Shown in pieces: positions 14,505-21,794 of a stretch of 23,930 nt of DNA. Made by a program: the position numbers and the translations under genes. Source of the DNA: Ruminococcaceae bacterium UBA794 (GTDB lineage: Bacteria > Bacillota > Clostridia > Oscillospirales > Ruminococcaceae); the NCBI GenBank assembly GCA_002304735.1, contig DBIU01000037.1, positions 1-23,930 of the forward strand, in the 5' to 3' direction. The notes beneath the pieces are model-generated. The model searched no databases. It saw only the letters and a program-made list of their open reading frames with translations, and was not told where the DNA came from. The stretch's first letter is position 1; each line of letters opens with the position of its first letter.

Positions 14505-14619
14505 GGGCGGAACGCCCCTCCGCGCTCCGCGCGGAGCGACAGCGTACGCTGTCGGTTTTTCGCGAAGCGAAAAACGGGCGTTCCGCCCGCGCAGGAAGCC
14601 GGCATAAGCAGGAAGCCGG
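14505..14619 (-). repeat. Multi-hairpin palindromic element, copy 2 (inverted relative to copy 1)
   Basis: Read in reverse complement this repeats the element at 11217-11330 almost base for base. In plus-strand order the hairpins are GGGCG-GAA-CGCCC, CTCCGCGC-TCC-GCGCGGAG, CGACAGC-GTAC-GCTGTCG, TTTTTCGC-GAA-GCGAAAAA and GGGCG-TTC-CGCCC. The units GCAGGAAGCCGG (14591-14602 and 14608-14619) follow with a 17-base period. The clearest differences between the copies are in the loops (GAA to TCC and GAA to GTAC), while all stems are intact. That suggests the folded form is what is preserved. It lies 57 bases ahead of the Abi_2 gene. Confidence 0.9.
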
Positions 14620-14675
14620 GAGCGCACAAAGCCAAAAGCCCGAGCAAGAAGAAACTACGAACGGAGATGAAAGAA

Positions 14676-15545
14676 ATGCGAGAGAAAGCGCCGTCAACGA
14701 TAAACGAGCAAATCAAGATATTAAAGCAGCGCGGGTGTATAATCGAGGACGAGAAAAAAGCAAAAACGACGCTGAAATATATAAATTTTTACAGGCTATC
14801 AAACTATTTCGAGCCATTCTCCGTGAGTAAGCACAGGTACGAGGACGGAACGACATTCGATAAAATAATGCAGGTCTACGAGATGGACAGGAAGCTTCGG
14901 AGCATACTTTTGGCGGCGCTTGAAGAAGTTGAAATCGCGCTTAGAGCCGCAGTATCGAACTATCACGCGCTAAAATACGGCGCACTCGGCTATCTCAATC
15001 CGTCAAACTTCAACCTTTCACATAATCATCAGAGCTTTCTTGCAAGAGTAAATCATCTTATCGAATCAAACGGTGAAAAGCAGTTTGTAAGGCACTATAA
15101 CGCGAAATACGGCGGAAAGTTTCCGCTTTGGGTAATAATGGAGCTTTTTTCGTTCGGGTCGCTTGCTTTTTTTTACAGGGATATGAAAAACGGCGATAAA
15201 AAGGACTTGGCTGCGGAGTATTACAGCTGCTCGCCGAACGAGCTTGACAACTGGGTTTTCTGCCTTAACGAGCTTAGGAACAGCTGTGCGCACTACTGCC
15301 GACTTTACGGAACGAGCTTTCCCGTTGAGCCGAAAACTCCCGACGATTTTCCGATAACTCTCTCGGCAAACGTGTTCGGGTATATAATCTTGATGAAGCA
15401 GATTTTCCACAGTCACGAGAATTGGAACGAGCGCGTCGTTAAGCCTGTTTCAAGGATATTGAAGAAAAACGCCGACGTTATCAGGCTTTCAGACCTTGGC
15501 TTTCCCGAAAACTGGGAAACTATGATTGCATTTACGGATTGCTGA
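14676..15545 (+). CDS. Abi_2 (AbiD/AbiF) family abortive-infection protein, HEPN type
   Basis: The 289-residue protein matches the Abi_2 family of phage abortive-infection proteins: INEQIKILKQRGCIIED, then YINFYRLSNYFEPF, VYEMDRKLRSILLAALEEVE, IALRAAVSNYH, and LNELRNSCAHYCRLYG. The last holds Arg201-x4-His206, the HEPN ribonuclease signature. A second Arg90-x6-His97 occurs in the middle helix. AbiF proteins have been reported as toxins paired with a non-coding RNA antitoxin and as relatives of Cas13; whether that applies here is inference. The frame is open upstream through the hairpin element, but GGAG nine bases before the ATG at 14676 sets the start. The TerB-domain gene follows after 13 bases. 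Confidence 0.85.
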   Translation: MREKAPSTINEQIKILKQRGCIIEDEKKAKTTLKYINFYRLSNYFEPFSVSKHRYEDGTTFDKIMQVYEMDRKLRSILLAALEEVEIALRAAVSNYHALKYGALGYLNPSNFNLSHNHQSFLARVNHLIESNGEKQFVRHYNAKYGGKFPLWVIMELFSFGSLAFFYRDMKNGDKKDLAAEYYSCSPNELDNWVFCLNELRNSCAHYCRLYGTSFPVEPKTPDDFPITLSANVFGYIILMKQIFHSHENWNERVVKPVSRILKKNADVIRLSDLGFPENWETMIAFTDC

Positions 15546-15558
15546 AACGGAGCGAATT

Positions 15559-17433
15559 ATGTCCGATAATTTCAAGAATTTTATCGACACAAGCGGAAAA
15601 AGCCTTGAAGAAATTAAAAAAATTGCCGAAAAAATAATAAAAAACGCAGCAAAATCGGTTATCGACGAAACGGAAAAGTGCGTAAAGGGCGAAATTCGCA
15701 AAAAAATACGCGAGGTAATAAGCGACGCGCAGATTAACGCGAACACGCCAAAAGCCGAGATAATTCCTCCAAAAACCGCGAAAAAACCGATTATTCCTGA
15801 TAATCGCAGCCTAATTCAAGCCGATGAAATCGCATATCCTCACGAAAGCGTATCCGACAATCTTTCCGCGCGCGAACGCAGTCTTGTTGAAAAAATCGCG
15901 GAAATGCGAAAGCTTCGCGAGCTTTCCTACAACGGCTATATCGTTCAGAGGTGCGCCGAGGTAACGTTCGTATTGCAAGGCGAATTTATCGCGGAAGAAA
16001 CCGACGATTACCCAAGAAACGCTTTCTGCGGTATGCCGACGCCGATGTATGCGGCTATGTCGGTTTCGCAGCTGCGAACATACCTCACATGGCGAACCGA
16101 CGCAAGACGCGGTATTTACCGACAAACCGACAAATCCTACGTCGTTCTCTACGCTTACGAGCTGCTGAATAAAATCGGCGTTCTGTCCTCGGCGGACGCG
16201 TTCGGGAGGCTTCTCGACCTTTGGAACGGCTGCGGGTTCGCGGGCTATCTGAACGACCTTATGCCGCGCTGGCTCAAGGATTTCTATGCGTACAACAATA
16301 TCTCCGACGTTTATCCAAACATAAACGAATATCTTAAGCCCGAGAAAAAAACAGCCGCCGAAAGTGCCGCGGAGGAAATTCTCGAAAAAAATTACCGCGA
16401 AAAGCTTGATTATCTCGCGGAAAACTCCGCATATGATATCAAAAAAAGCAGCTTCTTTACCGAAGAAACCGCAAAGCTTCTTAACGGCGCCTGTGAAGCG
16501 GTTCTGAACGCGCTTGATAAGTACTTTTCAGAAAAAGATATAGATTTTAACGCGCTTTTGTGCGGTCAGCTTAAAAAGGATTTCTCGTGGAAGCCGTTCG
16601 ACGGCGCGCTTGTAAACACCGACAGAACAGACGGCTTTCACGCAGTCAGAATAAGCGCAGCCGAAAACTACTGCATTAAACGCGGAGAGCCTGTCCTTGA
16701 GCGATTTACTCTTATGCCGCAAAGAGGCTTTATCGGCTATATCCTCAAGAGCGTCGAGGCAAGGCTTCGCGCGGATACGGGATATAAGCGCAAAATTGTG
16801 CCGAGCGAAAATATGCTCGTAAACGACCTCAAAAACCGCGAAAAAATCCTTTCCGCAGCGACGGATAGCCGGTTCGGCGCGGTTATTGCAGGCGCTGTCG
16901 ATGAATATTGCCGAAAAAACGGTATTTTCGCGCAAAAAAAATCCCCGAAAATATCCGAGGATTTTGTTCAATACGCCAAAAAGGACATCTCAATCGACCT
17001 GACAAAGCTTGAAAAAATCCGCGAAAAATCCGAGGAAACCGCGAAAAAGCTAATCGTCGAGGAAGCTCCCGATGAGGATTTCGTTGAAATGGCGTCCGCG
17101 AGGATTTCCGACGAGGAATTTGACGAAAGAATATCCGAATATTCGGCACTTTCCGAAGCCGCGGACAATGAAGCCTTGCCCGACTTGCCCGAGGATATCT
17201 CCGACGAATGGCGAAAATTCTTCGCTTCGCTCAGTTATGACGAGCGCTCGCTTCTCGCGGCAATGTCAGACGGAGAAAGCGCAGACGCGTTCTGCCGCGC
17301 AAAAGGGCTTCTCCCCGAAACCGTTTTTGAAAGCGTCAACGGCAAAGCGATGGAATTTGTCCTCGATATCGTCATCGACAACGGAGAGATTATTCCCGAT
17401 TATCTTGACATAATAAAAAAATCAGCCCGTTAA
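15559..17433 (+). CDS. TerB_N/TerB_C domain protein
   Basis: This 624-residue protein has no membrane helix. An N-terminal amphipathic, Lys/Glu-rich helix region (1-60) is followed by a TerB_N domain: MPTPMYAAMSVSQLRTYLTW, then RGIYRQTDKSYVVLYAYELL (residues about 159-205). The C-terminus fits TerB_C: DEWRKFFASLSYDERSLLAA, then KGLLPETVFESVNGKAMEFV and ending EIIPDYLDII. These domains were linked by comparative genomics to tellurite-resistance-like stress and phage-response systems; the biochemistry is unknown. CGGAG six bases before the ATG at 15559 sets the start. It forms a two-gene unit with the Abi_2 gene. Its stop codon lies in the loop of the terminator. Confidence 0.8.
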   Translation: MSDNFKNFIDTSGKSLEEIKKIAEKIIKNAAKSVIDETEKCVKGEIRKKIREVISDAQINANTPKAEIIPPKTAKKPIIPDNRSLIQADEIAYPHESVSDNLSARERSLVEKIAEMRKLRELSYNGYIVQRCAEVTFVLQGEFIAEETDDYPRNAFCGMPTPMYAAMSVSQLRTYLTWRTDARRGIYRQTDKSYVVLYAYELLNKIGVLSSADAFGRLLDLWNGCGFAGYLNDLMPRWLKDFYAYNNISDVYPNINEYLKPEKKTAAESAAEEILEKNYREKLDYLAENSAYDIKKSSFFTEETAKLLNGACEAVLNALDKYFSEKDIDFNALLCGQLKKDFSWKPFDGALVNTDRTDGFHAVRISAAENYCIKRGEPVLERFTLMPQRGFIGYILKSVEARLRADTGYKRKIVPSENMLVNDLKNREKILSAATDSRFGAVIAGAVDEYCRKNGIFAQKKSPKISEDFVQYAKKDISIDLTKLEKIREKSEETAKKLIVEEAPDEDFVEMASARISDEEFDERISEYSALSEAADNEALPDLPEDISDEWRKFFASLSYDERSLLAAMSDGESADAFCRAKGLLPETVFESVNGKAMEFVLDIVIDNGEIIPDYLDIIKKSAR

Positions 17434-17448
17434 AAGCGGGCTGATTTT
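17418..17448. terminator. Bidirectional intrinsic terminator between converging genes
   Basis: AAAATCAGCCCG (17418-17429) pairs perfectly with CGGGCTGATTTT (17437-17448), with a T-rich tract on both sides. It ends the Abi_2/TerB unit rightward and the hydrogenase-like gene leftward. The TerB gene stop codon (17431-17433) is within the loop. Confidence 0.9.
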
Positions 17449-17466
17449 ATTTTGCCTAAGATTTTC

Positions 17467-19389
17467 TTATGAAAGCAGGCTCTCGACCTTTGAAACAAGC
17501 CCCTCGACGCGGTTGTTGATATCCGCGACCTTGCTCATCGAGTTGTTGATGTCGTTGCCCTTGTCGAGCGTTGTGTTGATATTGCCGCTCATCTGAGCCA
17601 TCATTCCGCGGATAACCTCCATTTTATCGGTCACCGTCTTAAGAATGTCGTTTACAGTCTTAATATCGCCGAAAACAAGCTGATTGCTCTGCTCCGCCTC
17701 CGTAACCGCAGACTGCGAATGTCCCGCGAGATTTCCGACCTCGTGCGCAACAACCGCAAAGCCTCGTCCCGCTTCGCCCGCGCGCGCCGCTTCAATGCTC
17801 GCGTTTATCGACAGAATGTTAATCTGCCGCGCAATATCGCTTACGTTCTTCGTAGTAACCGAGAAGCCCGCAACGGAAGCGTTGATTGACTGAATAGCCT
17901 CGTTTATCTTCTCGTTAAGCGTCAAAAGCTCGCCGATAATATCCGAAAGCCCTGCAATTTCATCGGAATTTGTATTGTTAAGCTCGGAAATGTTGCCGGC
18001 GGCGCTCTTAACTTCGCCGATATTCTCCGTGAGGTTTGCGACAACCTGCTTCAGCTCGCTTGTAACCTCGCCGATATGCTCGTTGCTTTCCTCGATATGA
18101 CGCTGATGCTCCTCCGCCTGATGCTGCATATACTGCCTGCACGAAGTAACGTCCGAAATTCCCTTCAAAATCGCGACCGCCATCTCGCGGCAGGTTTCAA
18201 ATCCGCAGGAATGACAGTTATAATTACGCTCGATATGAGTCGTTTTGCCCATCTTCACGAGCATATCCTCAATCTGCTCCGGCGTAACCCTGATTTCGGT
18301 TACATTATCGGGCTTGTATTCCCTCATAAAGTCGTCGATTTTAAGTTCTTTGTCAAACTTGAGGAAAAGCTTGTCCCTGTGCTTTCTGTCGAACTTAACG
18401 CGCTTCGTGCGGTTATACTTTTCAATGCCGTTCATAATGCCGCTCATACGGTAAATCGTCATCTGCTTTCCGATTGCCGGTCCGCTTCCGCAGCCCCTAT
18501 CGCAGGAAAGAACGTCAAAAACATCGGGCAAATCGCGATTATTTATTTCCGTATACAGCGAAAGATTTTTATAAACGGTATCCGTTCCCTCGGAAGTGAT
18601 TATGTTAAGCTTGGGGCTTTCAAGCTCCAGACAAGCCTTAAGTCCGCCCGGACGCGGATAAATTGCGCCCATCTGACCGCCCGCGCCCGCAAACTCAAAG
18701 TTTGAGCGCGTTTTCATCAATTTGTCAAAATCAACGCCGTTTTTCTTCAAAAGCTCGCCGAGGCGCTCAAACGTTACGTTATAATCGACGATTCCCGTTT
18801 CTATAAACTCGTCGCGCTTTGCTATACAAGGAGAAAAAGCGACTATTTTCGCGTTTTCGCCAAGGTATTTTCTGAGATAAATCGCCGTGCAGAGCATAGG
18901 GGAATGAACGGGAGAAAGATTCTTCAGCGCCTTTTGGCAGTATTTCTTTATGTAATTGACAATAGCGGGACACGGCTGAGAAATCAGCTTCGCGCCGGGG
19001 TGCTGCTCAAGATAGCGAAGATGCGCCCATGTGCAGATATCCGCGCCGAACGAAACGTCGTAAATCCTGTCGACGCCCTTTTGACTTACATATTCAAGAA
19101 CGCCTCTCCAGCAGCCGTCGAACGAAACCTTGATTGCGGGAGCGCATATCCCGACAATCTTCACGCCCTTTTTGAGGTCCTCCCAGAAACGCTCCGTATC
19201 ATCGACATATGTACGCGACTTGTGGCTGCAAACCTTTACGCACGCTCCGCAGTCTATGCACTTATCGGGATTAATGTTAAAAACAGCCTTTCCGTTTTCA
19301 TCGTGTTCGACAATATTCGCCTCAACGGAAGGACAAACTCTAACGCAGTTGTTGCACGAAACACATTTTGTTGGGTCAAATACAATCAT
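17467..19389 (-). CDS. Ferredoxin / [FeFe]-hydrogenase-like / MCP-signalling fusion protein
   Basis: The 640-residue soluble protein joins four parts. A 2[4Fe-4S] ferredoxin (Cys 9, 12, 15, 19 and 44, 47, 50, 54) comes first. An [FeFe]-hydrogenase large-subunit-like domain follows, with the H-cluster ligand candidates Cys140 (SQPCPA), Cys188 (SPCIAKRDEF) and Cys296/300 (SCDRGCGSG). Next is an extra Fe-S motif (NCHSCGFETC, 391-400, with Cys417). The last part is a chemoreceptor signalling hairpin whose tip reads EAARAGEAGRGFAVVA near 533-548. The proton-relay cysteine of catalytic hydrogenases, one residue before Cys140, is Pro here, as expected for a sensory rather than a turnover enzyme. A cytoplasmic redox or H2 sensor is likely. 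AAGGAG is eight bases before the ATG. It lies behind rny. Confidence 0.9.
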   Translation of the reverse strand: MIVFDPTKCVSCNNCVRVCPSVEANIVEHDENGKAVFNINPDKCIDCGACVKVCSHKSRTYVDDTERFWEDLKKGVKIVGICAPAIKVSFDGCWRGVLEYVSQKGVDRIYDVSFGADICTWAHLRYLEQHPGAKLISQPCPAIVNYIKKYCQKALKNLSPVHSPMLCTAIYLRKYLGENAKIVAFSPCIAKRDEFIETGIVDYNVTFERLGELLKKNGVDFDKLMKTRSNFEFAGAGGQMGAIYPRPGGLKACLELESPKLNIITSEGTDTVYKNLSLYTEINNRDLPDVFDVLSCDRGCGSGPAIGKQMTIYRMSGIMNGIEKYNRTKRVKFDRKHRDKLFLKFDKELKIDDFMREYKPDNVTEIRVTPEQIEDMLVKMGKTTHIERNYNCHSCGFETCREMAVAILKGISDVTSCRQYMQHQAEEHQRHIEESNEHIGEVTSELKQVVANLTENIGEVKSAAGNISELNNTNSDEIAGLSDIIGELLTLNEKINEAIQSINASVAGFSVTTKNVSDIARQINILSINASIEAARAGEAGRGFAVVAHEVGNLAGHSQSAVTEAEQSNQLVFGDIKTVNDILKTVTDKMEVIRGMMAQMSGNINTTLDKGNDINNSMSKVADINNRVEGLVSKVESLLS

Positions 19390-19433
19390 TCTGATTTCTC
19401 CTTTTTTCCCGAAAACCTATCCCGCGCTGCGGG

Positions 19434-19474
19434 AAAAAACACGGCAAGAAAGAGCTTTTTCTCTTTCTCGCCGT
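19434..19474 (-). terminator. Intrinsic terminator after rny
   Basis: On the minus strand ACGGC and AGAAAGAG pair with CTCTTTCT and GCCGT across one mismatch; six T residues (19439-19434) follow. A second small hairpin (CCCGC-GCT-GCGGG on the plus strand) lies just beyond. I see no separate promoter before the hydrogenase-like gene, so it may be expressed by partial read-through from rny. Confidence 0.8.
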
Positions 19475-19511
19475 TGAGATTGACAAAACAGCACAATTTG
19501 CGCCGCTTCAA

Positions 19512-21116
19512 TTATTTAGCGTAGTCAACCGTTCTGCTCTCACGGATAAGATTAACCTTAATCTGTCCGGGATAATCCATCTCGGCTTCAATCCTCTTGG
19601 CAATATCCCTCGCCAAAACCTTCATATCGTCGTCGTTAATCTGCTCGGGCTTAACCATAATGCGAACCTCGCGGCCTGCCTGAATAGCGAACGACTTCTC
19701 AACTCCGCTGTAAGAATTGCAGATTTCCTCAAGCTTTTCAAGACGCTTGATATAATTCTCGTAGTTCTCGGAACGCGCCGCAGGTCTTGCCGCGCTGATT
19801 GCGTCAGCCGCCTGAACAAGGCACGCGATAACCGTTCTGCACTCAACGTCGCCGTGATGAGCCTCGATTGCGTGAATAACCTCGGGATTTTCCTTGTACT
19901 TCTTGCAGACGTCAACGCCTATCTGAACGTGAGAACCCTCGATTTCGTGGTCGAGCGCCTTTCCGATATCGTGAAGCAAACCCGCTCTCCTTGCAAGAGC
20001 CGCGTCAACGCCAAGCTCGCTCGCCATAATTCCCGCGAGATGAGCAACCTCGATTGAGTGATTGAGAACGTTCTGTCTGAACGAAGTTCTGTACTTCAAA
20101 CGTCCGATAAGTCTTACAAGCTCGTGGTTCAGACCGTTTACGTTCGTTTCGAGAACGGCTCTCTGACCCTCCTGCTTGATACGCAGCTCAACTTCCTTGC
20201 GCGCCTTATCGACGGTTTCTTCAATTCTCGCCGGGTGTATTCTGCCGTCCTGAATGAGCCTTTCAAGAGCAATTCTCGCGATTTCTCTCCTAACGTGGTC
20301 GAAGCAGGAAAGAGTGATTGCCTCGGGAGTATCGTCGATGATAAGGTCAACGCCCGTCAGCGTTTCAAGCGCTCTGATATTTCTGCCCTCGCGGCCGATA
20401 ATTCTGCCCTTCATCTCATCGTTAGGAATAGCGACGACAGAAACCGCCGACTCGGAAACCGTATCCGCGGCAAGCCTTGAAATAGCAAGAGATATGTACT
20501 CTCTCGCCTTTTCATCGCACTCGTCCTTGAGCTTCTGCTCGTAATACGAGATTTTAAGCGCCTTTTCGTGATTAAGCTCGGTGTCGAGCATCTGAAGCAA
20601 ATGGTCCTTTGCCTGTTCAACGGTAAAGCCCGAAATCTTCTCGAGAATATCCATCTGGCTCGACTTCAGCTGTTCAGCCTCGGCAATCTTCTCGTCGGCT
20701 TTCTTATGCTTCTGGTGAAGCTGTTCTTCGAGCTTCTCCATCTTGTCCGTTTTCTTGTCGAGATTTTCTTCCTTCTGAGCAATTCGGCGCTCCGAACGGG
20801 AGATTTCGCCCCTGCGCTCTTTCAGCTCCTTCTCGGCGTCAGCCTTAAGGCGGCTGATTTCCTTTTCGGCGTCGGTTCGCAGCGCGTAAATCTCGTCCTT
20901 AGCCTCGACGAGAGCGGTCTTTTTCATAGACTCAGCCTTCTCGCCCGCTTCCTGAACAATCCTCGCGGACTCTTTCTCGGCGGACTCAAACTGCGCTTCG
21001 GCGGTTTTAATGCGGTGCTTTATGCCTTTTTTGAAGCAGATAAAGCCGCTTACAGCCGCGCCGACAACCAATGCCGCCAAGCCGATAAGCAAAGCGACAA
21101 ACAGTTCGACTTTCAT
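19512..21116 (-). CDS. rny: Ribonuclease Y
   Basis: RNase Y is the membrane-anchored endoribonuclease that starts mRNA decay in many Firmicutes. The 534-residue product has one N-terminal transmembrane helix (about 5-27), a long charged coiled coil (about 32-200), a KH domain with RIIGREGRNIRALE (GREG at 241-244), and an HD domain with His353 (LNHSIEVAHLAG) and His382-Asp383 (LLHDIGKALDHE). It ends SRTVDYAK, as the family does. GAGGAGGG is about 9 bases before the ATG. The gene has its own promoter with an unusually long leader. Confidence 0.98.
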   Translation of the reverse strand: MKVELFVALLIGLAALVVGAAVSGFICFKKGIKHRIKTAEAQFESAEKESARIVQEAGEKAESMKKTALVEAKDEIYALRTDAEKEISRLKADAEKELKERRGEISRSERRIAQKEENLDKKTDKMEKLEEQLHQKHKKADEKIAEAEQLKSSQMDILEKISGFTVEQAKDHLLQMLDTELNHEKALKISYYEQKLKDECDEKAREYISLAISRLAADTVSESAVSVVAIPNDEMKGRIIGREGRNIRALETLTGVDLIIDDTPEAITLSCFDHVRREIARIALERLIQDGRIHPARIEETVDKARKEVELRIKQEGQRAVLETNVNGLNHELVRLIGRLKYRTSFRQNVLNHSIEVAHLAGIMASELGVDAALARRAGLLHDIGKALDHEIEGSHVQIGVDVCKKYKENPEVIHAIEAHHGDVECRTVIACLVQAADAISAARPAARSENYENYIKRLEKLEEICNSYSGVEKSFAIQAGREVRIMVKPEQINDDDMKVLARDIAKRIEAEMDYPGQIKVNLIRESRTVDYAK

Positions 21117-21568
21117 TGTCGTTTTCCCTCCTCAATTTTCCGGTTCAGCAAAGCAAAACCCGCTTTGCGAACCTAATTTCGGCGGAAAAATATACAATTG
21201 TAGAAAAAATTGCGGCTTATTTTCACACAAACGCAAACTTTCCAACGGGCGCGACAAATCGTCAAGCCCGCAAATTTGACAGAATAAAGCCGCTGTGATA
21301 CCTCCTGTGACAACAAATTTATCTTTTTATAAACGGGAAGAATGAAAAAAATATATCGGGAAAATTCGCTTTTATCGTTTTCAAAAGCAAATCCACTGTA
21401 TTCTTCCCCTGAAGCGGCAAAGCCGCGAAAAAGGATAGAAATGTAGTTTATAAGGATTTCTCCGTAATCGTACATTCGGCCGCCATAACGTTATGTTAAA
21501 CTTTTACGTCATTAACGTCAGAGGCGATTTTCGGGGAAAAGCACATAATTATCCCGAAAATTCAGCCT
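21117..21568 (-). promoter_or_regulatory. Long structured 5' leader of rny
   Basis: From the predicted start near 21568 to the rny ATG there are about 450 nt. At the very 5' end AGGC and ATTTTCGGG pair with CCCGAAAAT and GCCT (21568-21522). Next come two ACGTCA units, a 12-bp palindrome CATAACGTTATG (21484-21495) and a GCGGC/GCCGC hairpin (21414-21426). A long hairpin follows, GGGAAGAAT/ATTCTTCCC (21335-21408), with a nested GCTTTT/AAAAGC stem (21368-21388). Just before the ribosome binding site GGTTC and GCAAAGC pair with GCTTTGC and GAACC. I recognise no known riboswitch. A 100-codon ORF from 21475 lies inside, with no good ribosome binding site. Confidence 0.55.
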
Positions 21569-21574
21569 ATACTT

Positions 21575-21603
21575 ATTTTACTACAATTCCGTATGAATGT
21601 CAA
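21575..21603 (-). promoter_or_regulatory. Sigma-A promoter of rny
   Basis: TTGACA (21603-21598), a 17-base spacer and TAAAAT (21580-21575) on the minus strand. The predicted start coincides with the first base of the 5' hairpin of the leader, which supports the assignment. The stretch 21604-21727 between this and the pyrE promoter is A/T-rich, and I see nothing else in it. Confidence 0.87.
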
Positions 21604-21727
21604 GGGCGATACAATTAAAATAACGTATTTTTGCAAAAATTTTTACAATTTTTCTGATGAAAACAAATATAAGTTATAAAAAAAGTCTATTTTTTCCGTT
21701 AAAATTGACGAAAATTTTGAAAAACCC

Positions 21728-21756
21728 TTGCAAAAAGATATGCGGAATGTTATAAT
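21728..21756 (+). promoter_or_regulatory. Sigma-A promoter of pyrE
   Basis: TTGCAA (21728-21733), a 17-base spacer and TATAAT (21751-21756). The leader is only about 32 nt and has no room for a PyrR-type attenuator. It contains TGAATAAATATG twice, the second copy covering the pyrE start. Confidence 0.87.
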
Positions 21757-21794
21757 AAAGATGAATAAATATGTGATGGGAACGGTGAATAAAT

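Noticed and set aside
14591..14619. Two GCAGGAAGCCGG units with 5-base spacing, considered as a CRISPR-like array
   Set aside because: Only two units of 12 bases with a 5-base spacer; no cas genes. They belong to the flank of the hairpin element, as the related pair in copy 1 shows.
14363..14830. 155-codon ORF through hairpin element copy 2
   Set aside because: It starts with TTG without a ribosome binding site, is dominated by the repeat translated in frame, and overlaps the real Abi_2 start.
21173..21475. 100-codon minus-strand ORF within the rny leader
   Set aside because: It has an ATG but no ribosome binding site, and its C-terminal part looks random. It overlaps the hairpins. It cannot be fully excluded as a leader ORF.
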